From assembly GCA_003139995.1 (NCBI GenBank), contig PLIC01000278.1, positions 408 to 33,200 on the forward strand: 32,793 bases of DNA, read 5' to 3'. The DNA is from Candidatus Acidiflorens stordalenmirensis. GTDB taxonomy: Bacteria; Acidobacteriota; Terriglobia; Terriglobales; Acidobacteriaceae. Positions within the stretch are counted from its first letter, which is position 1. Every line of letters begins with the position of its first letter. Both the position numbers and the translations under genes were made by a program. Positions 7,334 through 14,690 of the stretch are shown here, in pieces. The notes under the pieces were generated by a model, which was given only the letters and a program-made list of their open reading frames with translations, was not told the DNA's origin and did not search any database.

Positions 7334-8044
7334 TCAGGTGGCAATGGCTTGCAAGGCGATCCGGTTGGGAATCACCAGCGTTGCACCCTCCAGCCGAATC
7401 AAATCTCTCCGTTTCATATCGCTGAATAAGCGGGTCACCGTTTCTCGCGAAGATCCGATCATTTGGGCAATTTCTTCGTGCGTGAATTCCGTGGGCACGC
7501 GGAGTTCCCGGTTGCGCGGTTCGTCCGAGACCCAGGAAAGCAGCAGGCGGGCGAGCTTCTCCGTCGAACTGCGGGCGAGCAGCAACTCGTGCACATCGTC
7601 GAACGAGGTGATGACCTCGCGCGCGAGCATGGCGCCGCATGCGAGCGCGGCGTGGCTGTTGTATTCGATCAGACGCAGGAAGCTGTCGCGTTCGACGAAC
7701 TTGATCTGGCAAAGCTCGATGGTCGTGACCGTAATCGGTGAGGGCCCCCCGCAGACGACCGCGCTCAGCCCCAGCACCTGACGGTCTCCAGCAATTTTCA
7801 GGATGATCGTCTTGCCATCGCGGGCCGTGATCGAAAGCTTGGAGCGGCCGGAGCAAGCGATGTAGACGCCGCGCGGGATTTGACCTTCCGTCAGCAAAGT
7901 GGCATTGGCGGGATACAGGGTCAAGTGCCCCATGGCGCTGAACTCACTCATCGGAGGCTCAGGCAAATTGCAGAAGTCGCAGGTCCACCGCAGGTTGCAG
8001 CTTAGACAGTCGTTCGGAACCGCGAAGCGCCGGGGCACACCCAT
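7334..8044 (-). CDS. Crp/Fnr-family regulator with FNR-like N-terminal cysteine cluster
   Basis: A 236-residue regulator with an effector/cNMP-type beta-barrel (about 36-125), a dimerisation helix, and a winged HTH (about 187-218) whose recognition helix contains SSRETVTRLF. The N-terminus carries Cys13, Cys16, Cys22 and Cys25, spaced CX2CX5CX2C. The first three match the CX2CX5C arrangement that binds [4Fe-4S] in E. coli FNR, so oxygen or redox sensing is possible. Cys64, Cys98, Cys112 and Cys136 are further candidates for a ligand. I chose ATG 8044 because AGGAG lies eight bases upstream; a longer in-frame reading lacks this. The gene is single, with a long region upstream for control. Family is certain; the sensing mode is inference. 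Confidence 0.93.
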   Translation of the reverse strand: MGVPRRFAVPNDCLSCNLRWTCDFCNLPEPPMSEFSAMGHLTLYPANATLLTEGQIPRGVYIACSGRSKLSITARDGKTIILKIAGDRQVLGLSAVVCGGPSPITVTTIELCQIKFVERDSFLRLIEYNSHAALACGAMLAREVITSFDDVHELLLARSSTEKLARLLLSWVSDEPRNRELRVPTEFTHEEIAQMIGSSRETVTRLFSDMKRRDLIRLEGATLVIPNRIALQAIAT

Positions 8045-8232
8045 AACAAACTCCTGCTGGTCGACGAAACTTGGCCGGCGCACTCTTCCGCCGGAAAGCG
8101 GGGATGCGCCACGTGGAAAAACAGTGCACACCAGCCGCCACACCCTTTACTTGGACTAAGTGGCTGTCATTTCACTGCTTAGGATGGTTTGAACGGGTAA
8201 CGCGTGAAAGGAAATGCCGGAGCACTGGCCGG

Positions 8233-8252
8233 GCTGCCGACAATTCGGCAGC
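8233..8252. promoter_or_regulatory. 8-bp-arm hairpin GCTGCCGA/TCGGCAGC
   Basis: A perfect 8-bp inverted repeat around CAAT lies about 190 bp upstream of the Crp/Fnr start. It could be an operator or an RNA hairpin. No T-run follows on either strand. Confidence 0.35.
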
Positions 8253-8391
8253 GTAGTTTCGAATCCAGATACTCCTGGACAAGTTATCCTTAAAGTCTAG
8301 CGATTCCTAAGAGCCTGGTGGAAAAAATCCGGAATTCTCATCCTGCGCAACGGAGACCTGCTGTGGCTCGCGGCAATGAAACGCCTTGATG

Positions 8392-8409
8392 TTTTCTTGC
8401 GCAAGAAAA
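8392..8409. promoter_or_regulatory. 18-bp perfect palindrome TTTTCTTGCGCAAGAAAA
   Basis: A perfect palindrome, rare by chance at this length. It lies just beyond the leftward terminator and about 350 bp upstream of the Crp/Fnr start, a plausible position for a regulator site. Confidence 0.4.
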
Positions 8410-8424
8410 TAAAATCGCGCACTA

Positions 8425-8468
8425 AACAAAAAACCTCCGCGTCGTACTTCCCTGTGACGACGCGGAGG
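8425..8468 (-). terminator. Rho-independent terminator (leftward)
   Basis: Read on the minus strand, a 12-bp perfect GC-rich stem (arms 8457-8468 and 8434-8445, CCTCCGCGTCGT with its complement) and an 11-base loop are followed by TTTTTTGTTT. It would end transcripts of the sigma-54 activator, 222 bp past that gene's stop. Confidence 0.85.
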
Positions 8469-8690
8469 ATTGATTTGGAAGCCGGAGTCTCGGCGCAAGT
8501 GACGCGAGCTACGGACTCTTTGTACCCAGTTGGACGCAAGCACATCGCCGAGGGGGCAGGCCCTGAATCCAATCCAAGTTGGCTTCCAATTCAAAAACGA
8601 GAACGCCGCCAATCCCCTGCTCGCCGCAACCCCCTTGCGAGTCCTGCAGCCGCGGGGAGTGGCTGAATTTGACTGCTCTTCGACAAGCTC

Positions 8691-10742
8691 CTAATGCAGA
8701 TAATGCATGCGTGAGATTCCCAGCCGCTGCATCTTGTACTGCAGGGTGGTGCGCTTGAGTCCAAGCCGGGCCGCCGCGCCTGCCGGTCCCGACAAGGCGC
8801 CCCGCGTCTGACGCAGAATTTCGATGATGTGCTCGCGTTCTTTGTCGCGCAGCGTGCCGCCGGACTCGGACGGCTGCCGTGAGATTTCCTCGCGCAACTC
8901 GCCGAGCGGCGGGCTCAACCGGTTGCCTTCCGAAAGGATCACCGAGCGCTCGATAAAATTCTCCAACTCGCGGATATTTCCCGGCCATCGCCAGTGCATC
9001 ATGGCTTCGATGGCGTCCTCGGGAACGACGTCGATCCGCTTGTGCAGCCGGGCCGCGCATTTTTCGACGAAATGGCGAATCAGCATGGGGATGTCCTCGC
9101 GCCGTTCGTGCAATGCCGGCAGATGCAGGGGAAACACATGCAAGCGGTAGAACAAGTCGTCGCGGAATTCCTTCTCCTCCACGGCGCGAACCAGATCGCG
9201 ATTAGTGGAGGCGATCAGCCGCACGTCCACCCGGATCGTCTTCGTTCCTCCCAGCCGCTCAAACTCCTGGTCCTGCAGAACGCGCAACAACTTGGGCTGC
9301 AATTCCAGGGGAATTTCTCCAATCTCGTCGAGCAGCAAGGTACCTTTATCCGCCAACTCCAGCCGCCCGAGCTTCTGGCTTATCGCTCCCGTGAAGGCTC
9401 CCTTTTCGTGGCCGAACAGCTCGCTTTCCAGCAGTCCCGTGGGAATGGCGGCGCAGTTCACCTTGATGAAGTTGCGGTCCTTGCGCCGGCTCATGCTGTG
9501 AATCACGCGGGCGATGCGTTCTTTGCCGGTCCCGGTTTCGCCGGTGATGAGGACGGTGGAATCGGTGTCGGCGACGATGGTGGCGTAGTCCAGCACACGT
9601 TTCAAGCCTGGGCTGTTGCCGACGATATCGTCGGACCGGTTCGCGCTCCGGATTTCGTGCTCCAAATAGCGCTTTTCCTGGACAAGGCGGTCCTTGAGCT
9701 GCGCGATCTCGCGATAGGCATGCGCATTCTGGAGCGCAGCCGCGATCTGGTTGGCTACTTGCTGCAGGTATTCGACCTCCGACGGGCCGAAAGCATTCTC
9801 GATCATGCTGCTCGGATTCAGCGCTCCCCAGACTCGATTGCCCGCGACCAGGGGCACACTGCAAACCGACCGAACCCCGCCTTCATACATGGCTTTCGCC
9901 AGGGGTTCATTCATGTCCCGCAAATCGCCCGCGTTGAGGAATGCTACGTTTCGTGTCTGGATCGCCCGCGCCGAGACGGATTGCTCAAGTGGAATCGCAC
10001 TTCCGTGGTTGACGAAAGGCTCCCATTCCAGAGCGTCCCCATGCAGGTGCACGTTCTTGGCATCCGCGTCCAGCAGGGTCAGGACGGCCCGGTCGTAGCG
10101 CGCGATGCTCCGAACGCTCGAAAGAATGACCGGCAACAGCTTTTCCAACTCGAGGCAGGAACTCACTTCACGGCCGATCGCGACCAGGCTCTGCTGTTCC
10201 TCAAAGGCGCGGTGGGCTCTGTCCTTCTCCAGCGCAAGCGCTCCCATCAGCGCCACGCGCGAGAGGAATTCGACGTCCTCGCCTTTCAGGACCTCGGGAA
10301 CGTTCTTGCCCAGGCCCAATGCTCCAAAATGGCTTGAAGGCGTGCTCACGGGAAGGACGGTATATGATCGGACGCCGTGATTGAGAAACGCGGGTATGCA
10401 GCCGGGAAAGCGCTGCTCGCGTGCGGTATCGGGAATGGCGAGCGTTTCCTGATGCTTCCATGCCCACCCGCTCGGCGTTTCCTCCACGGGGGAAGGTTCG
10501 AACTCTCCATTCTCCTGGTTCTTTTTCCAATACCGACTCAGCATGCAATTCCGGCGCGGGTCGTGGAGGGAAAGATTCAGCACTTCCCCTCCCGTCAGGG
10601 CCAGCACCGGGGGAGCGAGTTCTTTGAACGCGTCCGGCAAGCTCTTGGCTCTCGCCACCAAGTCGGTAATCTCGAGTAGCAGCCGGTACCGGTCGCGTTC
10701 AGTCGAGGGTTCTTTCTCGAGTGCGACTCCGCTTTCTGACAT
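8691..10742 (-). CDS. GAF-GAF sigma-54-dependent transcriptional activator
   Basis: A 683-residue enhancer-binding protein. Two GAF-type sensor modules (about 15-175 and 185-345) precede a coiled stretch. The AAA+ domain (about 370-600) has Walker A GETGTGKE at 401-408, the sigma-54 contact loop GAFTGA at 448-453, and Walker B LLLDEIGE at 469-476. The C-terminal Fis-type HTH (about 635-679) ends with LGLKRTTLQYKMQRLGI. The build resembles FhlA. It would remodel sigma-54 RNA polymerase in response to a small ligand bound by the GAF domains. The complete GAFTGA argues for true sigma-54 dependence. No convincing -24/-12 promoter is visible nearby, so its targets are likely elsewhere. The Ser2-Glu-Ser N-terminus follows an ATG at 10742 with an AGAGG-like site upstream. 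Confidence 0.95.
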   Translation of the reverse strand: MSESGVALEKEPSTERDRYRLLLEITDLVARAKSLPDAFKELAPPVLALTGGEVLNLSLHDPRRNCMLSRYWKKNQENGEFEPSPVEETPSGWAWKHQETLAIPDTAREQRFPGCIPAFLNHGVRSYTVLPVSTPSSHFGALGLGKNVPEVLKGEDVEFLSRVALMGALALEKDRAHRAFEEQQSLVAIGREVSSCLELEKLLPVILSSVRSIARYDRAVLTLLDADAKNVHLHGDALEWEPFVNHGSAIPLEQSVSARAIQTRNVAFLNAGDLRDMNEPLAKAMYEGGVRSVCSVPLVAGNRVWGALNPSSMIENAFGPSEVEYLQQVANQIAAALQNAHAYREIAQLKDRLVQEKRYLEHEIRSANRSDDIVGNSPGLKRVLDYATIVADTDSTVLITGETGTGKERIARVIHSMSRRKDRNFIKVNCAAIPTGLLESELFGHEKGAFTGAISQKLGRLELADKGTLLLDEIGEIPLELQPKLLRVLQDQEFERLGGTKTIRVDVRLIASTNRDLVRAVEEKEFRDDLFYRLHVFPLHLPALHERREDIPMLIRHFVEKCAARLHKRIDVVPEDAIEAMMHWRWPGNIRELENFIERSVILSEGNRLSPPLGELREEISRQPSESGGTLRDKEREHIIEILRQTRGALSGPAGAAARLGLKRTTLQYKMQRLGISRMHYLH

Positions 10743-11468
10743 CCGAACCTCTTACACCTGCCGAGTGAAATATGCCGGACAGATTGTATTGAGCAGGAAC
10801 TGGGGATCATCGCAGCTTGCCGAGCTGCAGACTACAGTTCAAACATTGCGGTGACCGCAGGTGTCAGTTCCTTTAATTGGAACCAATCTCGTTTTCCCCG
10901 GTCGGGGACCCCCTCAGGTTCTGCGACACCGTTTTCCGGGATTGGTGCCTTCCCGGAACAATTATTGTTACTCCGTCTCCGGGCCACGGACAAGTTGTTT
11001 CCCGATTAAGATGTGGAAAACTCTAAAACAACATTCCCCAAATGGCATGCGGACAGCCGGATCATGACTAGAGGGATTGGATTCGAGCAACTTAAGCACA
11101 TCTGCCAGGCCGGGTTTCTTGAAAAGGGGAGGCTGATATTGTTTTTTGGTGGTGGCAACCTTGTTTCCGGGAGTTTCCATCTGTGTGGGATCACCGAGAT
11201 TTATTTCTACACCATTGACAACGCGGACATGGTAAATGCCTCCTGTTCGACTGGACTGGCGGCGAATTTCTTGTTACGAAATCCGAACAGATGCTTAGGG
11301 GGACCGGTTTGCTTGGCGGGAGCGGCGGTGTCCGTCTGGATCCACTCTGATCGAATTGCCCTGCAACCACGCGGCCTTTTCTGTTCCGGAATCGGAAATC
11401 AAGGTGGAGCTCGTATTCATTGCGCCCTCGAAACCGGTGATAGAATGTCCCTGTGGAGGCCGGCGGTT
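10743..11468. other. 726-bp region between divergent regulators
   Basis: Contains the promoters of the leftward sigma-54 activator and the rightward XRE gene. A plus-strand frame joins the XRE gene from 11013 but lacks protein character before 11469. Small dyads occur, for example GCAGCT/AGCTGC near 10815 and AACAATTATTGTT near 10957. One minus-strand small frame is listed separately. Confidence 0.5.
10968..11180 (-). CDS. Doubtful small protein, possibly a frameshifted gene
   Basis: A 70-residue minus-strand frame beginning METPGNKVATTKKQYQPP, rich in Lys, Gln and Pro. Nothing in it is recognised. The frame remains open upstream of this ATG for about 20 more codons. There, a perfect AGGAGG (11239-11244) sits eight bases before an ATG at 11230, but that ATG is offset by one base from the long frame and stops after seven codons. 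A single indel would create a gene of roughly 87 codons with an ideal ribosome site. This could be a decayed small gene, a leader peptide, or chance. Confidence 0.25.
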   Translation of the reverse strand: METPGNKVATTKKQYQPPLFKKPGLADVLKLLESNPSSHDPAVRMPFGECCFRVFHILIGKQLVRGPETE

Positions 11469-12311
11469 GTGCAACTTAATGGTGGGCAGAAGCTGCGGGC
11501 GCTGAGAGAATCCCTCGGATATCGTATGAGGGACGTGGAACTTGCCAGTAATCAGATCGCGCAGCGATTTGAGAATGAGGAATTCGCAATTCCTCCCAGC
11601 CGCATGTCCGACATCGAAACCAAAGGCATAATCCCGAGTATTTTTCGACTCTATTCGTTTGCAGCGATTTATCGGCGAGAATATCGGGAGTTGCTATCCT
11701 TCTATGGCCTCGAACTTGATGGCATCTCAGCGGACATTGGTTTTGGGCGCCCGCCGAAGTCTCACCTGTCCGAAGCTTTAAGCAACGTCACACAAGTGCG
11801 GATGCCGACGCGGCTCGATCCAGGATTCTCGCTTCAGAAAACGACGGACTTGGGGCGCGCCATCGAGCAATGGGGTATTGTGCCCATGTCTTACCTTGCG
11901 CTGTTTGCAGATGACCGATACACCTATGGGTATATTGGATCGGAAGATTTCACGATGTATCCCATTCTTCCGCCGGGCAGTTTCGTGCAAGTGGACGGAG
12001 CCAAGAGCAAGGTAGGGGATGGAACATGGCGTTCGGAGTACGAGCGTCCGATTTACTTTGTGGAAATGCGCGATGGATATACGTGTTGCTGGTGCTCGAT
12101 TAAGCGCGATTCCATCGTCTTGCAACCTCATCCTCTGTCTCCCGTTCCGGTGCGAGTCCTTAGACACCCGCAGGAGGCCGAGGTTCTGGGGCAGGTTGTC
12201 GGGGTTGCGATGCGCCTCGGGGATTGGCATTATTCCGACTTTCAACCAACGCCGAAAGTGCGCTCAGCACCGACCTCAGATGTGCCAGGGCAGCTGGGGA
12301 AAGGGGCTTAG
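11469..12311 (+). CDS. XRE-family HTH protein with S24-like C-terminal domain
   Basis: A 280-residue protein. The N-terminus (about 7-76) is an XRE-type helix-turn-helix (GQKLRALRESLGYRMRDVE ... RMSDIETKG). The C-terminal part (about 159-250) follows the layout of LexA/CI-type S24 domains: a TMYPILPPG turn, a beta core, a PHPLSP turn, and EVLGQVVGVAMRL at the end. Where S24 peptidases have catalytic Ser-Met there is Thr162-Met163, and the Lys position falls in CCWC (206-209), so self-cleavage is unlikely. I chose GTG 11469 because GGAGG lies nine bases upstream; ATG 11445 has no ribosome site. The last 152 bases overlap a convergent gene. The HTH is confident; the S24 relation is my inference from pattern. 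Confidence 0.8.
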   Translation: MQLNGGQKLRALRESLGYRMRDVELASNQIAQRFENEEFAIPPSRMSDIETKGIIPSIFRLYSFAAIYRREYRELLSFYGLELDGISADIGFGRPPKSHLSEALSNVTQVRMPTRLDPGFSLQKTTDLGRAIEQWGIVPMSYLALFADDRYTYGYIGSEDFTMYPILPPGSFVQVDGAKSKVGDGTWRSEYERPIYFVEMRDGYTCCWCSIKRDSIVLQPHPLSPVPVRVLRHPQEAEVLGQVVGVAMRLGDWHYSDFQPTPKVRSAPTSDVPGQLGKGA

Positions 12312-12615
12312 GTGGACAGTGCGTCAGCGAAGCCAGAAGCTCCCCTTCTGTTAGATGCTCCTTCGCGCATGACGCTAGCATGTCATTGAGCAGCACAGCC
12401 AAAGGTTTCTTCAAGACCTCGGAGAGCAGTACCCGATGCGATGCCCGGATTGCGCATTGTGCGGTATCGTCGCCATACACCCTCGCCAATCCCCAGTGAC
12501 GGTACGTTCCATTGCCGTCATGCAATCTGCCCACGTAGGAAAGTCTGCCCAACAACCCAGGGACGGCGTCTAGAGTATTCGCTGTAAAGTCATCGAGAGC
12601 GGCTTTCAGTCTCAT
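12160..12615 (-). CDS. Hypothetical protein, convergent overlap with XRE gene
   Basis: A 151-residue frame from ATG 12615; a TTG at 12651 would add 12 residues. It is mostly helical, with a conserved-looking N-terminal half (MRLKAALDDF, then HDGNGTYRHWGLARVYG) and a Pro/Arg/Ala-rich tail from residue 125. I recognise no domain. The tail and stop overlap the 3' end of the rightward XRE gene by 152 bp in tail-to-tail orientation. Upstream it diverges from the secreted-peptide gene, with 108 bp between the two ATGs. No strong Shine-Dalgarno is visible. The amino-acid composition of the first 120 residues argues for a real gene, but moderate doubt remains. Confidence 0.6.
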   Translation of the reverse strand: MRLKAALDDFTANTLDAVPGLLGRLSYVGRLHDGNGTYRHWGLARVYGDDTAQCAIRASHRVLLSEVLKKPLAVLLNDMLASCAKEHLTEGELLASLTHCPPKPLSPAALAHLRSVLSALSALVESRNNANPRGASQPRQPAPEPRPPAGV

Positions 12616-12723
12616 CGAATTTACGATTTCCGAAAGGGCTTCGGAACTCAACTAAATGCAGAAAACCCCTCTGCCGCCTGCAATGTATCACGGTGCGAAC
12701 TCTTTCGCAAAGGAGAACGAATC

Positions 12724-12837
12724 ATGACACAACTTATCCTGGCTTTAGTCTTGGCGGCCCAACTTCTGGCACCTGCGGTAACTCCGAGTCCGGCCGACGG
12801 CAATCCCGGGCCCATTGTCCCCACCGGTTCGCACTAG
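12724..12837 (+). CDS. 37-aa secreted or membrane small peptide
   Basis: A small gene with an excellent ribosome site (AAAGGAG, eight bases before the ATG). The product starts MTQLILALVLAAQLLAPAV, a signal-peptide-like segment with a long hydrophobic core. It continues with Thr-Pro-Ser-Pro-Ala and a 13-residue polar tail rich in Gly and Pro (DGNPGPIVPTGSH). Signal peptidase could cut after Ser-Pro-Ala and release the tail; alternatively the whole peptide stays in the membrane. The gene is divergent from the 151-aa gene and 71 bp upstream of a multi-spanning membrane protein in the same direction, so co-transcription is likely. No family is recognised. Confidence 0.6.
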   Translation: MTQLILALVLAAQLLAPAVTPSPADGNPGPIVPTGSH

Positions 12838-12908
12838 CCGAACCAGGAAAAGATCGCGGCGGCCTTCTCAGTTGAAAAGGAGCAATGCTAGGGCTATAGT
12901 GCTCTGGA

Positions 12909-13685
12909 ATGCTCCCCACGAATTGGCACAAGGTGCTGTTGCTTTTCCTGTGGATCACGCCGCATGTGCTTCTCGGGGTACTTGCGGTCGTTCTTTGCAA
13001 GCGCCGCTTATACCGGGAATTTCCGGTCTTTCTCGCCTATGTACTTTACGAGATTGCCGAGTTCATTCTGCTGTTCGCGTTGCATTCCGTCCTGGGCGTG
13101 GGTCTAGAGCAGCATTCGTATGCTTATGCTTATTCCGCCACGCTGTTGTTTAGCATCGCTCTGCGTTTCGGGGTGATTGACGAGGTTTCTAAAGATTTGT
13201 TTCGTGAATCCCAGTTTCTGAAGGTGTCAGCGCGGCGAGCGCTGCAAGGCATAACAGGTTTGCTGCTTGCAATGGGTGTTCTGCTCGCCGTCTACGCGCC
13301 TGGGGACAATAGAGCCAAGTGGATTGCCGGTGTATACGTCGTCAACCGGGGAGCGGCTATGGTTCAATGCGGCTTGCTCCTTGCCTTGTTGCTCTTTTCC
13401 CGCTTCCTGGGCCTGTCCTGGCGCCGCCCCGCATTCGGGATCGCGCTGGGTCTTGGGATCCTGACCAGCGTTGACCTTGCCTTTTCCGCTCTTCGCGCGG
13501 AAGTCACCAGCAGGGCAGGGCAGGAAATTTTGAATTTACTGATAACCGGCGCCTACCTCGTTTGTGTTTCGATCTGGATCGGGTATTTGCGGGCGCCAGA
13601 ACTTGAACCTGCGTCTCTTACGGTTGTTCCCCGTGATGAGGTGGAGACTTGGAACAGGGAGCTTCGACAATTTCTCAGGCATTGA
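12909..13685 (+). CDS. Multi-spanning integral membrane protein, unknown function
   Basis: A 258-residue protein with about six or seven predicted hydrophobic spans, starting near residues 8-28, 38-58, 72-92, 111-131, 150-172, 178-198 and 213-231. The loops are short and the C-terminal tail polar. No catalytic motif is evident. The ATG lacks a strong ribosome site (TCTGGA is closest), which could mean coupling to the upstream small-peptide gene 71 bp away. Its last 37 bases overlap the next gene. The layout recalls membrane proteins common in Acidobacteriota next to XRE regulators, but that is recollection and not tested. Function cannot be assigned. Confidence 0.75.
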   Translation: MLPTNWHKVLLLFLWITPHVLLGVLAVVLCKRRLYREFPVFLAYVLYEIAEFILLFALHSVLGVGLEQHSYAYAYSATLLFSIALRFGVIDEVSKDLFRESQFLKVSARRALQGITGLLLAMGVLLAVYAPGDNRAKWIAGVYVVNRGAAMVQCGLLLALLLFSRFLGLSWRRPAFGIALGLGILTSVDLAFSALRAEVTSRAGQEILNLLITGAYLVCVSIWIGYLRAPELEPASLTVVPRDEVETWNRELRQFLRH

Positions 13686-14224
13686 TCGCCGCTTGGATTC
13701 TTGTCGGCGTTGCGTTCTTCGCGCTGGGGATACTGGTGTATGTTGCCATCCGCAGCCGCACCCGCCGGGTTGATCTAGAAACAGCTGTCCAAGCGTTCCG
13801 GTCTCTCGATATTGAGGCCTTCAGAAACCTGGTCGACTCCGCCGAGGAAGCGTTTCTTCGCAATAATTTATCGCCAAAGAAATTCCGCGAGATTAAGCGA
13901 CAGCGTGCGTGGGCAGCGCTCATCTACGCCCGGGAAGCGGGAAGGGCCGCGACCGCGCTGGCACAGGTTGGTCAAGCCGCGCAACGCAGCTCCGACCCGA
14001 AGATCGCAGCGTCCGGCGCTCAGGTTGCCGAGAATGCTTTTCGGCTTCGATTGCAAACCATCGGGGCTAGCCTCCGCCTGCTGACCGAAATCCTATTGCC
14101 TGACCTGCGAAGCCGGTCGCTCCCGCCCTTAGTGGATCAGTATGAGCGAACGGCAGAAACACTCTTTCGACTCGGCAGATTTTCATCTAGTTTAACCTCT
14201 AACTACTTCCCGTCGGAAAAATGA
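13649..14224 (+). CDS. Membrane-anchored helical protein, unknown function
   Basis: A 191-residue protein with one N-terminal transmembrane helix (about 13-34) followed by a basic stop-transfer (RSRTRR) and a long helical cytosolic region. The TTG at 13649 is supported by GAGG seven bases upstream and begins 37 bp inside the previous gene, so the two are probably coupled and may form a membrane complex. The body (60-180) is Ala/Arg/Glu-rich with heptad-like stretches. No enzyme motif is seen. It ends before a 135-bp gap leading to purS. I do not recognise the family. Confidence 0.7.
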   Translation: MEQGASTISQALIAAWILVGVAFFALGILVYVAIRSRTRRVDLETAVQAFRSLDIEAFRNLVDSAEEAFLRNNLSPKKFREIKRQRAWAALIYAREAGRAATALAQVGQAAQRSSDPKIAASGAQVAENAFRLRLQTIGASLRLLTEILLPDLRSRSLPPLVDQYERTAETLFRLGRFSSSLTSNYFPSEK

Positions 14225-14343
14225 GATGTTTTGGTCAACTACCGTCCCTTAAACAAGCTACGGACTCGATGTCGCAAAAGTGAGTGGTCCGAACGCATAC
14301 CCCCTATAACGAAAACCACGGTCCGGTTCGCTGCCGCCTGACG

Positions 14344-14349
14344 TATAAT
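14344..14349 (+). promoter_or_regulatory. Consensus -10 TATAAT right before purS
   Basis: A perfect TATAAT ends ten bases before the purS ATG, so transcripts starting at the usual distance would have a leader of only about four bases. No clear -35 is present and no Shine-Dalgarno precedes the ATG, which fits leaderless initiation. Confidence 0.5.
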
Positions 14350-14359
14350 CAACGAGTCG

Positions 14360-14605
14360 ATGAAAGCCTACGTCTATGTGTCGTTGAAGAAGAGCGTTCT
14401 GGATCCGCAGGGCAAGACCATCCACGGCGCCCTTACGAAAATCGGCTACAAGGGTCTGCACGATGTGCGGCAAGGAAAGTATTTCGAAATTACTCTCAAC
14501 GGCGGCATCTCAAAGGATGAAGCGCAAGCGGAAGTAGAGCGGATCGCGCGCGAAGTTCTGACGAACCCGGTCATTGAAGAGTTTCGTTGCTCCCTCGAAG
14601 AGTAG
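14360..14605 (+). CDS. purS: Phosphoribosylformylglycinamidine synthase subunit PurS
   Basis: An 81-residue protein of normal PurS length. PurS joins PurQ and small PurL to convert FGAR to FGAM in purine synthesis and helps channel ammonia. The sequence has the family's [18 protein letters not shown] beginning, a [16 protein letters not shown] central strand pair, and a C-terminal NPVIEEF. It is not followed by purQ or purL here; glmS comes next after 85 bp, so its partners must be encoded elsewhere. A TATAAT sits just upstream and there is no ribosome site, suggesting a leaderless message. Identification is firm. Confidence 0.95.
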   Translation: MKAYVYVSLKKSVLDPQGKTIHGALTKIGYKGLHDVRQGKYFEITLNGGISKDEAQAEVERIAREVLTNPVIEEFRCSLEE

Positions 14606-14690
14606 ATCTCCGTTTGTGCTAGATGGGCAACTGTGCCCGAACCATCACCGGTTCCCCCACCGAACCATTCGTCAAGGAGCCAATTCGCCA

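Larger units (their letters stand above)
8045..8690. other. 646-bp region without a supported gene
   Basis: This lies between two leftward regulator genes. Short frames exist on both strands but none has a ribosome site or recognisable domain. It holds the presumed promoter of the Crp/Fnr gene, a hairpin at 8233-8252, an 18-bp palindrome at 8392-8409 and a leftward terminator at 8425-8468. The 222 bp between the terminator and the sigma-54 gene is unexplained. Confidence 0.6.

Noticed and set aside
8250-8275. TTTCGAATCC resembling a tRNA T-loop
   Set aside because: The flanking bases do not pair into a T-stem and no acceptor, D or anticodon arm can be found.
8994-10337. 447-codon plus-strand frame opposite the sigma-54 activator
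   Set aside because: Shadow frame of a GC-rich gene with complete motifs on the other strand.
11013-11468. N-terminal extension of the XRE protein
   Set aside because: No ribosome site, low protein character, and a well-placed GGAGG before GTG 11469.
12920-12945. TGGCAC...TTGC resembling a sigma-54 promoter
   Set aside because: The spacing between the GG and GC elements is wrong, and it lies inside the membrane-protein coding sequence.
14606-14690. Possible glmS ribozyme upstream of glmS
   Set aside because: The 85-bp gap is too short and shows none of the ribozyme's pairing pattern; the element is known mainly from Firmicutes.
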